Below the pieces are notes generated by a model. That model made no database searches and was not told where the DNA came from. It worked only from the letters and a program-made list of their open reading frames with translations. A program made the position numbers and the translations under genes. Of a stretch of DNA of 64,000 bases, positions 49,313-59,702 are shown piece after piece (position 1 is the stretch's first letter; each line of letters starts with the position of its first letter). Source of the stretch: Massilia sp. CFBP 13721 (GTDB lineage: Bacteria > Pseudomonadota > Gammaproteobacteria > Burkholderiales > Burkholderiaceae_D); NCBI RefSeq assembly GCF_014842025.1, contig NZ_JACYUY010000016.1, positions 34,674 to 98,673 of the forward strand, read 5' to 3'.

Positions 49313-49711
49313 ATGTTCGGTCGCAACGCAAAAAGCGAAATTGACAGCCTGATCGGCATTGCCGCCCGCATCGAGGGCGACCTGTGCTTCAGCGGCGGCT
49401 TGCGCATCGATGGCGAGGTCCACGGCAACGTGATCGCCAGCGAGGGCGTCGACAGCGTGCTGATCGTTTCCGAGCACGCCCGCATCGAGGGGGAAGTGCG
49501 CTGCGCCAACCTGGTGGTGAACGGGTTCATCGCCGGTTCGGTGCATTCGACGGAACTCCTTGAATTACAGCCGAAAGGCCGCATTCATGGGGATGTCCAT
49601 TACAAACTGCTCGAAATGCACGGCGGCGCCCTGGTGACCGGCAAGCTGACGCACCAGCCGGCCGGCGAACCGGTGTTTCACCTGGCGGCGGCGGAGGCCT
49701 CGCAGGCGTGA
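49313..49711 (+). CDS. Bactofilin
   Basis: A 132-residue bactofilin (DUF583) with the beta-helical core at about 15-112, recognisable from the repeated short hydrophobic/Gly pattern (IEGDLCFSGGLRIDGEVHGN and similar). Bactofilins self-assemble without nucleotide into membrane-associated filaments that localise cell-wall enzymes. It sits between argC and erpA. Confidence 0.9.
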   Translation: MFGRNAKSEIDSLIGIAARIEGDLCFSGGLRIDGEVHGNVIASEGVDSVLIVSEHARIEGEVRCANLVVNGFIAGSVHSTELLELQPKGRIHGDVHYKLLEMHGGALVTGKLTHQPAGEPVFHLAAAEASQA

Positions 49712-49726
49712 CCGGCGCGAACAGTC

Positions 49727-49732
49727 TATAAT
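49727..49732 (+). promoter_or_regulatory. Candidate -10 box for erpA
   Basis: TATAAT 34 bases upstream of the erpA ATG, with no clear -35. Confidence 0.35.
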
Positions 49733-49765
49733 GGAAGAAATCCGAATCCAATCAGGAGTTTATCC

Positions 49766-50134
49766 ATGACTGCAGTGGCCGAAGTAGTAGACTTTGACAC
49801 CATCCCGACCCCCATCGTCTTCACCGACAGCGCCGCTGAAAAAGTGGCCCAACTGATCGAGGAAGAGGGCAATCCCGACCTCAAACTGCGCGTCTTCGTG
49901 CAGGGCGGCGGCTGCTCGGGCTTCCAGTACGGCTTTACCTTCGACGAAATCGTGAACGAAGACGACACCACCATGGAGAAGAACGGCGTGCAGCTGCTGA
50001 TCGACTCCATGAGCTACCAGTACCTGGTGGGCGCCGAAATCGATTACAAGGACGACCTCGAAGGCGCCCAGTTCGTCATCAAGAACCCGAACGCGACCAG
50101 CACCTGCGGCTGCGGTTCGTCGTTCTCGGCATAA
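49766..50134 (+). CDS. erpA: Iron-sulfur cluster insertion protein ErpA
   Basis: A 122-residue A-type carrier. The three cluster-binding cysteines are visible: Cys50 in [11 protein letters not shown], and Cys114 and Cys116 in STCGCGSS. ErpA delivers Fe-S clusters to apo-proteins, including those of isoprenoid synthesis and respiration. AGGAG precedes the ATG. Two consecutive hairpins and a terminator follow. Confidence 0.95.
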   Translation: MTAVAEVVDFDTIPTPIVFTDSAAEKVAQLIEEEGNPDLKLRVFVQGGGCSGFQYGFTFDEIVNEDDTTMEKNGVQLLIDSMSYQYLVGAEIDYKDDLEGAQFVIKNPNATSTCGCGSSFSA

Positions 50135-50147
50135 GTTTTTTTACGCA

Positions 50148-50203
50148 ATCCGGCGCTGCCGGATGCCGACTCCAGATCCGGGCGCTGCCCGGATTTGTTT
50201 TTT
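50148..50203 (+). terminator. Tandem hairpins and Rho-independent terminator after erpA
   Basis: Two near-identical hairpins: ATCCGGC, GCT, GCCGGAT, then ATCCGGGC, GCT, GCCCGGAT (50176-50194), the second followed by TTGTTTTTT. Confidence 0.85.
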
Positions 50204-50208
50204 GGGCG

Positions 50209-50268
50209 TTCGTTGGCGTTCGCCGGAGGGGCGTGCACTTCGTTAACATTCGCCGGAGGAACGTAAGG
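50209..50268 (+). repeat. 30-base direct repeat, two copies
   Basis: Units at 50209 and 50239 share TTCGTT-N4-TTCGCCGGAGG-N2-CGT with a 30-base period. The second copy runs directly into the left end of element R5. Confidence 0.8.
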
Positions 50269-50415
50269 TGGGCGGGTTTCCCGCCCACGCGTTCAACCAG
50301 TGTTCGATATATGGATGTGCGATTGTGACAGGCTGAGCTCACTGCAGACCGTTGTTACGGAGCGGCTGATCTGACGTGGTTTGAACGCGTGGGCGGGAAA
50401 CCCGCCCACCTTACG
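50262..50415. repeat. REPIN-like element R5 with identical arms (erpA / anmK gap)
   Basis: Arms 50262-50296 and 50381-50415 are perfect 35-base inverted repeats. Each consists of CGTAAGGTGGGCGGG, TTT, CCCGCCCACGCGTTCAA in its own orientation. The 84-base centre is unlike other copies. It is the best-preserved member of the family in the window. Confidence 0.92.
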
Positions 50416-50442
50416 TCCTGCAAAGAGCGTTTCGATTAGTTT

Positions 50443-51540
50443 TTAAGCCGGATACAGCGCGCCCAAAATGCGCGGACCTGCCGCCCCCGTCACCGCCGGC
50501 ATGTTCCCGGGCAACCGCGCATTGAACCGATACCCCAGCCAGGCAAACGCCAGCGCCTCGACCCGGTTGGGCGCGATGCCCAGCGCTGCCGTCGATTCGA
50601 CCGGCACCTTGCCGCCCAGGGCGGCCGCCAGCGCGCGCAGCAGGGCGCCGTTATAGGCGCCGCCGCCGCAGACATACACCGCATCGACGCCGACACCTTC
50701 CAGCAGGATGGCGTCGGCGATCGTGCGCGCGGTGAGCGCCGTCAGCGTCGCCTGGACGTCGGCGGCGGCCAGCTCCGTAAAGCCTGCCAGCCGTGCATCC
50801 AGCCATTCCATGTGGAACAGGTCGCGTCCCGTGCTTTTCGGCGCCGGCAAGTGGAAATACGGCTCCTCCAATAAGGCCGCCAGCAGGGCGGCATCGACCG
50901 TTCCCGACGCGCCCCAGGCGCCGTCGGCGTCGTATTCCTCTCCCCGATGACGCCCGATCCAGGCATCCAGCAGCACATTGCCCGGCCCGGTGTCGTACCC
51001 GGTGACGCGGCCGTCGGCGTGCAGCACGCTGATGTTGCCGATGCCGCCGATGTTCACCACCACCCGTGTCGTACCGGGCTGGCCGAACGCGGCGGCGTGG
51101 AAGGCCGGCACCAGCGGTGCGCCCTGGCCGCCGGCCGCCACGTCGCGGCTGCGGAAATCGGCGATCACGTCGATGCCGGCGAGTTCGGCCAGCAGCGCCG
51201 GATTGTTGGTCTGGCGCGTAAAGCCGAGCTCGGGGCGGTGGCGCACGGTCTGGCCGTGCACGGCGACTGCAGCGATGGGGCCGGCTGCATGCGCCTTCAG
51301 GGCGTCGACGCAGGCGGCGTAAGCGCGCGCCAGGCCGTTGGCGGCGATCGCCTCGCGCTCGATCTCGTTGTGGCCATTTGCCTGCAGCGTCATCAGTTCG
51401 GCGCGCAGCGCGGGCGGGAAGGGAATGAAAGCGGCCGCCAGGGTGCGGATCGCGCCGCCGGCAAAATCGGCCAGCACGCCGTCCACGCCATCGAGGCTGG
51501 TGCCCGACATCATGCCAATGTAGAGGGAAGAAGTCATCAT
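50443..51540 (-). CDS. anmK: Anhydro-N-acetylmuramic acid kinase
   Basis: A 365-residue ASKHA-fold kinase that cleaves and phosphorylates 1,6-anhydro-MurNAc released during peptidoglycan recycling. Signatures include [20 protein letters not shown] near the start, [12 protein letters not shown], and [12 protein letters not shown] second ATG at codon 2 is an equally possible start. It lies downstream of the M23 endopeptidase gene on the same strand, with a terminator between them. Confidence 0.96.
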   Translation of the reverse strand: MMTSSLYIGMMSGTSLDGVDGVLADFAGGAIRTLAAAFIPFPPALRAELMTLQANGHNEIEREAIAANGLARAYAACVDALKAHAAGPIAAVAVHGQTVRHRPELGFTRQTNNPALLAELAGIDVIADFRSRDVAAGGQGAPLVPAFHAAAFGQPGTTRVVVNIGGIGNISVLHADGRVTGYDTGPGNVLLDAWIGRHRGEEYDADGAWGASGTVDAALLAALLEEPYFHLPAPKSTGRDLFHMEWLDARLAGFTELAAADVQATLTALTARTIADAILLEGVGVDAVYVCGGGAYNGALLRALAAALGGKVPVESTAALGIAPNRVEALAFAWLGYRFNARLPGNMPAVTGAAGPRILGALYPA

Positions 51541-51566
51541 GTGCTCATCATAATCGAGGCCGCACG

Positions 51567-51606
51567 TAAAAACGCCTTCCGTGCATTGCTGCAGGGAAGG
51601 CGTTTT
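51567..51606 (-). terminator. Terminator after the M23 peptidase gene
   Basis: Twelve-base stem AAAACGCCTTCC / GGAAGGCGTTTT with a 14-base loop, ending in TTTTT on the minus strand. It lies between the peptidase stop and the anmK start, so anmK needs its own promoter or read-through. Confidence 0.85.
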
Positions 51607-51622
51607 ATAAAATACGGGGTGC

Positions 51623-52972
51623 TTAGCGCGCAGCCATGGCGTTGCCGCCCGGGGTCAGCAGCGAGAAGCGGTGGTTCATTTCCGCGGCGGCCATCTTGAA
51701 GCGGGCCAGTTCGCCTTTGCCGAGCGGGGCTGCCATCAGGTCTTTCAGGCCGTTCGGATCGCGCGCGACGTTGGCGACGCGGAATTCGTAGTGCAGGTGG
51801 GCGCCGGTCGACCAGCCGGTCGAGCCGACGAAGCCGATGATCTGGCCTTGCGAGACCTTGGCGCCCTTGCGCAGGCCATTGATACGGCTCATGTGGGCAT
51901 ACGCGGTGCTGTAGTTCGACCAGTGCTTGAGGACCACCATGTTGCCGTAGCCGCCGGAATTGCCGGCGAAGTCGACGGTGCCGTCGCCCGCGGCGCGGAT
52001 CGGGGTGCCGGTCGCGGCGGCGTAGTCGATGCCCTTGTGCGCTTTCCACTTGCCCGAGATCGGGTGCACGCGGTTGGCGAAGCCCGACGAGACGCGCGAG
52101 AATTCCAGCGGCGATTTCAGGAAGGCTTTTTTCAGCGACTTGCCGTCCAGGCCGTAGTAGCCGCCTTGCTTGGTAATCGGGTCTTCGAACCACACGGCCT
52201 GGTAGCTGACGCCGCGGTTGATGAATTCGCCTGCCAGGATGCGGCCGGTTTTCACCAGTTCGCCGTCGAGCCAGAAGGTTTCGTAGACAACGTTAAAACG
52301 GTCGCCGCGCTTGAGGTCGCCGCGGAAGTCGATGTTGGTCGAGAACATCTTGATGATTTCGCCGACGACCGAATCCGGGATCGAGCCGCCGTCGACATTC
52401 GCGTCGGTGGCTGCATAGAGCGAGGAGTTGACGATTTCGCGCGAACGCATTTCGACGCGGCGCTCGAGCTTGGCAGGCTCTTCGGATGCCTTGAAACCGT
52501 CGCCATGGCGTGCGATGGTCAGCGTCGTTGGCGCGCTATTCTTGTCGGTGAGGGTGGCGCGCAGCGACAGCAGCTGGCCGTTCTCGTCGGTTTCGGCCTG
52601 CAGGCGCTTGCCGTTTTTCAGCGACAGGATGCGGCGGGCGCGCTTGTCGGAGCGGATGAAATTCTGCGCCTGGGCATCGTTCACGCCGAGACGGCTGAGC
52701 ATGGTGCCCAGCGAATCGCCGGCACGGACGCGCTCTTCGTGGATGAATTCCTGCTCGTCCTGCTGGAGAGCGGCGATCTGGTCGGACAGGTTGGGCAGCG
52801 CCAGGGTTTCGGCGACGGATACGACCTGGACGTCGCTGTCGTTCGCGACGACCGGAGCGGTCGCAACAGCGCCAAATGCGCACAGTGCGAGGGCGACGGC
52901 GCCGGAGGCGACGATACGGGTCTTGCGACTCGTATTGGCTAGTTTGCCGGTGATTTTATAGATAGGGTTCAT
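51623..52972 (-). CDS. M23 family peptidoglycan endopeptidase
   Basis: A 449-residue exported metallo-endopeptidase. An N-terminal membrane or signal helix spans about 20-45. An OapA/LysM-like region ([18 protein letters not shown]) lies near 78-100 and the LytM/M23 domain near 295-410, with zinc ligands His312 and Asp316 (HKGIDYAA) and His392/His394 in GAHLHYEF. It cleaves peptide cross-links to allow wall growth, and is divergent from tyrS. Its pairing with anmK suggests a wall-turnover context. Confidence 0.94.
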   Translation of the reverse strand: MNPIYKITGKLANTSRKTRIVASGAVALALCAFGAVATAPVVANDSDVQVVSVAETLALPNLSDQIAALQQDEQEFIHEERVRAGDSLGTMLSRLGVNDAQAQNFIRSDKRARRILSLKNGKRLQAETDENGQLLSLRATLTDKNSAPTTLTIARHGDGFKASEEPAKLERRVEMRSREIVNSSLYAATDANVDGGSIPDSVVGEIIKMFSTNIDFRGDLKRGDRFNVVYETFWLDGELVKTGRILAGEFINRGVSYQAVWFEDPITKQGGYYGLDGKSLKKAFLKSPLEFSRVSSGFANRVHPISGKWKAHKGIDYAAATGTPIRAAGDGTVDFAGNSGGYGNMVVLKHWSNYSTAYAHMSRINGLRKGAKVSQGQIIGFVGSTGWSTGAHLHYEFRVANVARDPNGLKDLMAAPLGKGELARFKMAAAEMNHRFSLLTPGGNAMAAR

Positions 52973-53036
52973 GCAATCAGTTAAAATTTACCGCTTGTAC
53001 TTAGCACTACTATTTTTCTTGTTGTTTTAAAAAGTT

Positions 53037-53051
53037 ATCTTGCGGCAAGAT
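53037..53051. promoter_or_regulatory. Palindrome in the M23 peptidase / tyrS divergent gap
   Basis: ATCTTGC, G, GCAAGAT: seven-base arms around one base within an AT-rich 150-base intergenic region. It could be an operator for either gene; nothing else supports this. Confidence 0.35.
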
Positions 53052-53122
53052 TGATGGGATCGAGCATTGTACCAAAATATCGCGTCCTACAACCGTTTTA
53101 GCCAAATTCCTACAAAAAATTT

Positions 53123-54400
53123 ATGACAGACTCTTCGTCTTATAGTAATACCAACTCTATTTCCAAGAGTCAATTACCGTTGTCCGATCAAGTTCAAGAA
53201 GCGCTCGCCATCACCAAACGCGGCGTCGACGAACTGCTGATCGAAAGCGAATTTGTACAAAAGCTGGTCCGTTCGGAAAAGACCGGTACCCCCTTGCGCA
53301 TCAAGCTGGGCCTGGACCCGACCGCTCCCGACCTGCACCTGGGCCACACCGTGGTGCTGAACAAGCTGCGCCAGTTGCAGAACCTTGGCCACCAGGTGAT
53401 TTTCCTGATCGGCGACTTCACCTCGATGATCGGCGACCCGTCGGGCCGCAACGTCACACGCCCGCCGCTGACCCGCGAGCAGGTCGAGGAAAACGCCATG
53501 ACCTATTTCCGTCAGGCTTCCCTGGTGCTCGACGCCGAGCGCACCGAAATGCGCTACAACTCCGAGTGGTGCGACCCGCTCGGCGCGCGCGGCATGATTC
53601 AATTGGCCTCGCGTTATACCGTCGCCCGCATGATGGAACGCGACGACTTCACCAAGCGCTACAAGAGTGGGACCCCGATTGCCGTGCATGAGTTCCTCTA
53701 TCCGCTGATGCAGGGCTACGATTCGGTCGCTTTGAAGTCGGACCTTGAGCTAGGTGGAACGGACCAGAAATTTAACTTGCTGGTCGGACGCGAACTGCAG
53801 AAGGATTACGGCCAGGAGCCGCAGTGCATCCTCACCATGCCGCTGCTCGAAGGCCTGGACGGCGTCGAGAAGATGTCGAAGTCGAAGAACAATTACATCG
53901 GCATCACCGAAGCGCCGAACACGATGTTCGCCAAGCTGATGAGCATTTCCGACGTCATGATGTGGCGTTACTTCGAACTGCTGTCCTTCCGCTCGCTCGA
54001 CGAGATCGCCGCTTTGAAAGCCGCGGTCGAGGGCGGCGCCAACCCGCGCGATGCGAAAGTGGCACTGGGCCAGGAAATCGTGACCCGCTTCCATTCGGCC
54101 CAGGCCGCCACCGATGCGCTGGCCGACTTCGTCAACCGCTCGAAGGGCGGCATCCCGGACGACGTGCCGGAAGTCGCGGTGAGCGGCGCGCCGCTCGGCG
54201 TGGCGCAATTGCTGAAAGCGGCTGGCCTGTGCGCTTCGACCTCGGAAGCCATGCGTATGGTCGACCAGGGCGGCGTGCGCATCGACGGCGACGTGGTGTC
54301 CGACAAGAATCTGAAGGTTGAAGCCGGCAGTTTCGTCATGCAGGTGGGCAAGCGCAAGTTCGCGCGCGTCAACTTCTCGCGGTCCGGCGATCCGGCATGA
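53123..54400 (+). CDS. tyrS: Tyrosyl-tRNA synthetase
   Basis: A 425-residue class I synthetase. HIGH-type motif HLGH occurs in [11 protein letters not shown], the KMSKS loop in [12 protein letters not shown], and a C-terminal S4 RNA-binding domain at about 360-420. The HLGH and KMSKS form corresponds to the TyrZ-like subgroup rather than E. coli TyrS. It overlaps dtd by 4 bases (ATGA). Confidence 0.97.
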   Translation: MTDSSSYSNTNSISKSQLPLSDQVQEALAITKRGVDELLIESEFVQKLVRSEKTGTPLRIKLGLDPTAPDLHLGHTVVLNKLRQLQNLGHQVIFLIGDFTSMIGDPSGRNVTRPPLTREQVEENAMTYFRQASLVLDAERTEMRYNSEWCDPLGARGMIQLASRYTVARMMERDDFTKRYKSGTPIAVHEFLYPLMQGYDSVALKSDLELGGTDQKFNLLVGRELQKDYGQEPQCILTMPLLEGLDGVEKMSKSKNNYIGITEAPNTMFAKLMSISDVMMWRYFELLSFRSLDEIAALKAAVEGGANPRDAKVALGQEIVTRFHSAQAATDALADFVNRSKGGIPDDVPEVAVSGAPLGVAQLLKAAGLCASTSEAMRMVDQGGVRIDGDVVSDKNLKVEAGSFVMQVGKRKFARVNFSRSGDPA

Positions 54401-54855
54401 TCGGCCTGCTGCAACGCGTCAGCCACGCCAGCGTCGTGGTGGACGGCGCCACCGTGGGCGCCATCGAGGCCGGCCTGCTGGTGCTGGTCTGCGCCGAAAA
54501 GGGCGATACCGAGCGCGAGGCCGACGCCTTGTTGACCAAGCTGCTCGGCTACCGGGTGTTTTCCGACGAGGCCGGCAAGATGAACCGCAGCGTGACCGAC
54601 ACGGCCGGGGCACTGCTGCTGGTGCCGCAGTTCACGCTGGCGGCCGATACCCGCTCCGGCACCCGGCCTTCGTTCTCGCCGGCGGCCAGCCCCGCCGACG
54701 GGCGCCGCCTGTTCGATTATTTCGTGCGCCAGGCCCAGGCGCGCCATGGCAAAGTTGAAACCGGTCAATTTGGCGCAGATATGAAAGTAAGCCTGACCAA
54801 CGACGGTCCGGTCACCATCTGGCTGCATGTTGATCCCGTCGTTGTTTCGCGTTGA
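54397..54855 (+). CDS. dtd: D-aminoacyl-tRNA deacylase
   Basis: A 152-residue enzyme that hydrolyses D-amino acids mischarged on tRNA. The conserved [17 protein letters not shown] segment and the Gly-cisPro motif in NDGPVTIWL are present. Overlap with tyrS is apt, since D-tyrosyl-tRNA is a major natural substrate. Confidence 0.96.
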   Translation: MIGLLQRVSHASVVVDGATVGAIEAGLLVLVCAEKGDTEREADALLTKLLGYRVFSDEAGKMNRSVTDTAGALLLVPQFTLAADTRSGTRPSFSPAASPADGRRLFDYFVRQAQARHGKVETGQFGADMKVSLTNDGPVTIWLHVDPVVVSR

Positions 54856-54899
54856 AACCCCTACCGCAGCGAGCGGTCAATACTTATTAGGGAGGCCCA

Positions 54900-55577
54900 G
54901 TGGAGTCCAAGATGAAGATCTGGAGTGATTCGTTTACCGAGGGCGGCCTGATTCCGCCCGAATGCGCATTCGCAGTCATCGATCCGGCGTCGCACGTGCG
55001 TCTGTCGAGCAACCGCAACCCCCATCTGGCCTGGGACGAGGTGCCGGCCGGCACCCAGTCGCTGGTGATCCTGTGCGTCGACGGCGACGCGCCTTCCGAC
55101 GGCACCGACGTCAACAAGGAAGGGCGCAGCGTGCCTGATGCGCTCAAGCGCGCCGATTTCTATCACTGGGCGCTGGTCGACATCCCGCCCAGCCTGAAGT
55201 CGGTCGCCGAGGGCCAGTTTTCCGACATAGTCACGCCGGGCGGCAAGAAGGGGCCGAACGTGTCCTTCCTGGTGAAAAACGGCACCGAGCACCAGTTGCG
55301 CCAGGGCGTCAACGATTACACCGGCTGGTTCGCGGCCGACCCCGACATGGCCGGCGAGTACTTCGGTTATGATGGCCCGTGCCCGCCATGGAACGACGAG
55401 CGCGTCCATACGTATGTGTTTACCATCTATGCGCTCGACATCCCGCAGCTCCCGCTCGACGGCACATTCACCTGCGCCGAAGCGCGGCTGGCATTGACCG
55501 GCCACATCCTCGACGAAGCGCAGATCTTCGGCGTGTATTCGCTGAACCCGGAAATCGCGCCGACGCTTTCCACATAA
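54900..55577 (+). CDS. YbhB/YbcL family PEBP-like protein
   Basis: A 225-residue phosphatidylethanolamine-binding-protein-fold protein. The start is GTG at 54900, close behind GGAGG; an ATG at 54912 is the alternative. Family segments include FYHWALVDIP and GYDGPCPPWNDERVHTYVFTIYAL, forming the anion-binding pocket. No signal peptide is visible, so it is cytoplasmic. Bacterial function is not established. It is 44 bases after dtd. Confidence 0.88.
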   Translation: MESKMKIWSDSFTEGGLIPPECAFAVIDPASHVRLSSNRNPHLAWDEVPAGTQSLVILCVDGDAPSDGTDVNKEGRSVPDALKRADFYHWALVDIPPSLKSVAEGQFSDIVTPGGKKGPNVSFLVKNGTEHQLRQGVNDYTGWFAADPDMAGEYFGYDGPCPPWNDERVHTYVFTIYALDIPQLPLDGTFTCAEARLALTGHILDEAQIFGVYSLNPEIAPTLST

Positions 55578-55613
55578 CTCCACGCCCGCCCAGCGCGGGC
55601 GCTTTCGACATAC

Positions 55614-56267
55614 ATGCATAACGACACCCCCACCCGGATCGCGTTGATCCGTCATGGCGAAACCGCCTGGAACGCCGAGCGCCGCCTGCAGGGCCACCTC
55701 GATATCGATTTGAACGAAGAAGGGCAGCGCCAGGCGCGCGCCCTGGCCGCGGCCCTGGCCGACGAACATTTCGACGTGCTCGTCTCGAGCGACCTGGCGC
55801 GCGCCAGCCAGACCGCCAAGGCGCTCGGCGACACCCGCGGCCAGCCGCTGTATATCGATGGCCGCCTGCGCGAACGCTGCTACGGCGGCTTCGAGGGCTT
55901 GCTGTACGCCGACATCGCCGCCCGTTTTCCGCGAGAGTTCGCCGCCTGGCAGGGACGCGACGTCGACGCCCAGCTGCCACCCGGCCAGAACCGGGGCGAA
56001 ACCTTCCGCGAATTCTACGACCGGGTGACCAGCGCCGTGCTCGGCTGGGCCGCCGACAATCCGGGCAAATCGCTGGCGATCGTCGCCCATGGCGGCGTGC
56101 TCGAGTGCATCTACCGCGCCGCGCTCGGCTTGCCGCTGGAAACCCCGCGCGATTTCAAGGTGCTCAATGCCAGCATCAACCGGTTTATTGTGCGTGACGG
56201 CAAGCTGGAGCTGGTGAACTGGGGCGAGGTCGATCATTTGCGGCCGGCTGTGCTCGACGATATTTGA
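55614..56267 (+). CDS. Histidine phosphatase family protein (GpmB-like)
   Basis: A 217-residue branch-2-type histidine phosphatase. The phosphoacceptor His is in LIRHGETAWN (residues 11-20); the second catalytic His is in VAHGGVLE. An acidic ERCYGGFEG segment sits between them. Such enzymes dephosphorylate small metabolites, and the phosphoglycerate mutase label used for homologues is often wrong. It starts 36 bases after the PEBP gene. Confidence 0.9.
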   Translation: MHNDTPTRIALIRHGETAWNAERRLQGHLDIDLNEEGQRQARALAAALADEHFDVLVSSDLARASQTAKALGDTRGQPLYIDGRLRERCYGGFEGLLYADIAARFPREFAAWQGRDVDAQLPPGQNRGETFREFYDRVTSAVLGWAADNPGKSLAIVAHGGVLECIYRAALGLPLETPRDFKVLNASINRFIVRDGKLELVNWGEVDHLRPAVLDDI

Positions 56268-56331
56268 ACTACTTCGCAAATGCGTTCGGTGGAATGCATG
56301 AATCAATTGGCAAACTTTGCCCGACGAAGAT

Positions 56332-56474
56332 GTAGGGTGGGCCGGGCCACGAATGGCTCCGCCCACGCGGTACGGCGGTTGCATAGAGGTTGCCTCCTTT
56401 TATAAACGCTACGGCGGTGCATGCTCTGTCACTGCGTGGACTCGGGAGCGGTTCGCCGCCCGGTCCACCCTACG
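56332..56474. repeat. REPIN-like element R6 (histidine phosphatase / dusB gap)
   Basis: Left end GTAGGGTGGGCCGGGCCACG with closing GCCCACGCGGTACGG; right end GCGTGGACTCGGGAGCGG ... CCGGTCCACCCTACG. The arms have diverged more than in R5. It is one of two copies lying between genes of the same direction. Confidence 0.75.
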
Positions 56475-56660
56475 GACACGATTTATCAGGCACCATCTCC
56501 GTTTGCGTATGCCCGCTGGGTAATCCCTAAAGCATTTCCTTTCCTCCTGTCCACCCGGATTTGTCCCGTTCGCGACAGTTCTGGAAAAATATTGCCCGTA
56601 AATTGAGCAGTAGTTCAGGTAAAATAGCGGGTTCCCGTCCATTCTTTTCTCGTTCCTTCT
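56475..56660 (+). other. Upstream region of dusB-fis
   Basis: The 186 bases between R6 and dusB become AT-rich towards the gene and include a -10-like TAAAAT at 56620-56625, 36 bases before the start. No good -35 partner was found. Since dusB-fis transcription is strongly growth-regulated in enterobacteria, the real control signals probably lie here. Confidence 0.4.
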
Positions 56661-57677
56661 GTGCAAATCGGCCCCTATACACTGGTAAATAACGTCTTCG
56701 TCGCCCCCATGGCCGGCGTGACCGATCGTCCGTTCCGCCAGCTGTGCAAACAGCTCGGCGCGGGCTATGCCGTGTCGGAAATGGCCGCGTCCAATCCACG
56801 CCTGTGGGCCAGCGAAAAGACCAGCCGCCGCACCGATCACGACGGCGAAATGGAGCCGAAGGCGGTGCAGATCGCCGGTGCCGACCCGCAAGACCTGGCC
56901 GACTGCGCCCGTCACAACGTCGAGCGCGGCGCCCAGATCATCGACATCAACATGGGCTGCCCGGTCAAGAAGGTGTGCAACAGCTGGTGCGGTTCGGCCC
57001 TGCTGCAACACGAAGACCTGGTCGAGCGCATCCTGCATGCGGTCGTCGAGGCGGTGGACGTGCCAGTGACCCTGAAATTCCGTACCGGCTGGGACCGCCA
57101 AAACAAGAATGCGCTGCGTATTGCACGCCTGGCCGAGCAGGCTGGCATCCAGATGCTGACCCTGCACGGGCGTACGCGCGCCGACGGTTACAAGGGCGAC
57201 GCCGAATACGACACGATCCGCGCAGTGAAAGCGGCGGTCGGGATTCCGGTCGTGGCCAATGGCGACATCACCACGCCGGAAAAGGCGAAGTTCGTGCTCG
57301 ACTACACGGGGGCGGACGCCGTCATGATCGGCCGTGCGGCGCAAGGGCGTCCCTGGATCTGCCGCGAGATCGACCATTACCTGCGTACCGGCGAACACTT
57401 GCCGGCGCCGCTGGTGGAAGAAGTGCGCGCCTTGATGAACGAACACTTGCCGGCGCACTACGCTTTTTATGGCGACTACATCGGCGTGCGCAGCGCGCGC
57501 AAGCATATCGGCTGGTATGTCGAGGATTTACCCGGTGGCGAAGAATTCCGCCAGCGCATGAACCTGCTGGAATCGACCGCCGAGCAACTCGCCGCCGTCG
57601 ATCATTTTTTCGAATCGCAACTGCATTTTGGGGACCGGTTACAATACCGGCCCGCTGTCGAAGCGATCGCAGCATAA
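56661..57677 (+). CDS. dusB: tRNA-dihydrouridine synthase B
   Basis: A 338-residue flavoenzyme reducing uridine in tRNA. It starts with GTG in MQIGPYTLVNNVFVAPMAG; VTDRPFR and the active-site NMGCPVKKVCN are typical of DusB. The residues after it, SWCGSALL, carry an extra Cys compared with the common AGSALL. FMN-binding VANGDI and GRAAQGRPW are present. fis follows after 92 bases, the conserved dusB-fis pair. Confidence 0.96.
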   Translation: MQIGPYTLVNNVFVAPMAGVTDRPFRQLCKQLGAGYAVSEMAASNPRLWASEKTSRRTDHDGEMEPKAVQIAGADPQDLADCARHNVERGAQIIDINMGCPVKKVCNSWCGSALLQHEDLVERILHAVVEAVDVPVTLKFRTGWDRQNKNALRIARLAEQAGIQMLTLHGRTRADGYKGDAEYDTIRAVKAAVGIPVVANGDITTPEKAKFVLDYTGADAVMIGRAAQGRPWICREIDHYLRTGEHLPAPLVEEVRALMNEHLPAHYAFYGDYIGVRSARKHIGWYVEDLPGGEEFRQRMNLLESTAEQLAAVDHFFESQLHFGDRLQYRPAVEAIAA

Positions 57678-57769
57678 GCACATCAATCAGCACATAAGAA
57701 CAAGAACGATTTGGGGACGCCGCTGACACAATCGGCGGAGCAATCACTAACCAGGACGAAGCAGCAGCT

Positions 57770-58003
57770 ATGAGCAAAGAGAGTATCCAGGAAGTTGTCC
57801 AGAAAAGCCTCGAGGACTATTTCAATGACCTGGGCGAGCAAAAGCCGACGAATATCTACGACATGATGGTCATGACCGTGGAAAAGCCGATCCTCGAAGT
57901 GGTGATGACGCGCGCCGACGGCAACCAGTCGCACGCCGCCCAGATGCTGGGCATTAACCGCAATACCTTGCGCAAGAAACTGCAAGAGCACGGACTGCTC
58001 TAA
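57770..58003 (+). CDS. fis: DNA-binding protein Fis
   Basis: A 77-residue Fis with the beta-hairpin-less short N-terminus usual in betaproteobacteria and the C-terminal helix-turn-helix HAAQMLGINRNTLRKKLQEH. Fis bends DNA, shapes nucleoid structure and modulates rRNA, recombination and growth-phase genes. It is cotranscribed with dusB; purH follows. Confidence 0.96.
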   Translation: MSKESIQEVVQKSLEDYFNDLGEQKPTNIYDMMVMTVEKPILEVVMTRADGNQSHAAQMLGINRNTLRKKLQEHGLL

Positions 58004-58090
58004 GCTTCACCGGCACGCGTGGCCGCGTGGGCGCGGCCAATACGGCGCGCCGGAATTCCGATCCGAATTCTCATCAACAGTGGCCACCCC

Positions 58091-59677
58091 ATGATCAAAC
58101 AAGCTCTCATTTCCGTCTCCGACAAGACCGGCGTGCTCGACTTTGCGCGCGCCCTGTCTGCGCTCGGCGTCAACATCCTGTCCACCGGCGGCACCGCCAA
58201 GCTGCTGCAAGACAATGGTGTGCCGGTGACGGAAGTTGCCGACTACACCGGCTTCCCGGAAATGCTCGACGGCCGCGTGAAAACCCTGCACCCGAAGGTA
58301 CACGGCGGCATCCTCGCGCGCCGCGATTTCCCCGAGCACGTGGCCAAGTTGGACGAACACGGCATCCCGCAAATCGACATGGTCGTGGTCAACCTGTACC
58401 CGTTCCAGGCGACGGTTGCCAAGATTGAATGCTCGCTGGAAGACGCGATCGAGAACATCGACATCGGCGGCCCGACCATGCTGCGTTCGGCGGCCAAGAA
58501 CCACCGCGACGTGGTCGTGATCTGCGACCCAAGCGACTACGGCGTCGTGCTGGCGGAGATGAAGGGCACCGGTGCCGAAGCCGGCGCCGTGAGCTACGAC
58601 ACCAAATTCCGCCTGGCCAAGAAAGTCTTCGCGCACACCGCGCAATACGACGGCGCCATCACGAATTACCTGACCAGCCTGGGCGAAGACAAGCAGCACG
58701 CCACGCGCTCGTCCTATCCGGCGACGATCAACATGTCCTTCGAAAAAGTGCAGGACATGCGCTACGGCGAGAATCCGCACCAGGGCGCGGCGTTCTACCG
58801 CGACATCGCTGCGGTCGACGGCGCACTCGCCAACTACCGCCAGCTGCAGGGCAAGGAACTGTCGTACAACAACATCGCCGATGCCGATGCAGCCTGGGAA
58901 TGCGTGAAGTCGCTGGGCGGCTTCCAGCACCCGGCCGGCTGCGTCATCGTCAAGCACGCCAACCCGTGCGGCGTGGCGATCGGTACCGATGCGCTCGACG
59001 CTTACACGCGCGCGCTGCAGACCGATCCGACCTCGGCTTTTGGCGGCATCATTGCGTTTAACGTCGACGTCGACGGCCGCGCCGCCGAAGTGCTGGCGAA
59101 ACTGTTCGTCGAAGTACTGATCGCGCCGTCCTTTACAGAAGAAGCACGCCGGATCATGGCGGCCAAGCAGAACGTGCGCCTGCTGGAAATTGCGCTCGGC
59201 ACCGGCCAGAACCCGTACGACGTCAAGCGCGTTGGCGGCGGCTTGCTGGTGCAGGCGCCGGACGCGAAGAATGTCGGCATCGGCGACTTGCGCGTGGTCA
59301 GCAAGAAGCAGCCGACCCAGCAGCAGTTGCAAGACCTGATGTTCGCCTGGCGCGTCGCCAAGTTCGTGAAATCGAACGCGATCGTCTTCTGCGGCAACGG
59401 CATGACGCTCGGCGTCGGGGCAGGGCAGATGAGCCGCATCGACTCGGCCCGCATCGCCTCGATCAAGGCGCAGAACGCCGGCCTGTCGCTCGCCGGTTCG
59501 GCCGTGGCTTCGGATGCCTTCTTCCCGTTCCGCGACGGCCTCGATGTCGTGGTCGATGCCGGCGCCACCTGCGTCATCCACCCGGGCGGCTCGATGCGCG
59601 ACCAGGAAGTGATCGACGCGGCGGACGAGCGTGGGGTGGTGATGCTGTACACCGGGACGCGTCACTTCCGTCATTGA
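58091..59677 (+). CDS. purH: Bifunctional AICAR transformylase / IMP cyclohydrolase
   Basis: A 528-residue enzyme for the last two steps of IMP synthesis. The start [14 protein letters not shown] at 58091 is the family N-terminus; a 24-codon in-frame extension upstream is not expected. The MGS-like cyclohydrolase domain (about 1-200) has [10 protein letters not shown] and [12 protein letters not shown]; the transformylase domain contains KHANPCGVA. It is followed by the collapsed element R7. Confidence 0.98.
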   Translation: MIKQALISVSDKTGVLDFARALSALGVNILSTGGTAKLLQDNGVPVTEVADYTGFPEMLDGRVKTLHPKVHGGILARRDFPEHVAKLDEHGIPQIDMVVVNLYPFQATVAKIECSLEDAIENIDIGGPTMLRSAAKNHRDVVVICDPSDYGVVLAEMKGTGAEAGAVSYDTKFRLAKKVFAHTAQYDGAITNYLTSLGEDKQHATRSSYPATINMSFEKVQDMRYGENPHQGAAFYRDIAAVDGALANYRQLQGKELSYNNIADADAAWECVKSLGGFQHPAGCVIVKHANPCGVAIGTDALDAYTRALQTDPTSAFGGIIAFNVDVDGRAAEVLAKLFVEVLIAPSFTEEARRIMAAKQNVRLLEIALGTGQNPYDVKRVGGGLLVQAPDAKNVGIGDLRVVSKKQPTQQQLQDLMFAWRVAKFVKSNAIVFCGNGMTLGVGAGQMSRIDSARIASIKAQNAGLSLAGSAVASDAFFPFRDGLDVVVDAGATCVIHPGGSMRDQEVIDAADERGVVMLYTGTRHFRH

Positions 59678-59702
59678 TCGTCGACTCGAACCGTTAAACG
59701 TA

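Noticed and set aside
53001..53122. AT-rich gap upstream of tyrS considered as a T-box or as horizontally acquired DNA
   Set aside because: T-box leaders are not expected in proteobacteria and no specifier/terminator structure is seen; AT-rich promoter regions are normal.
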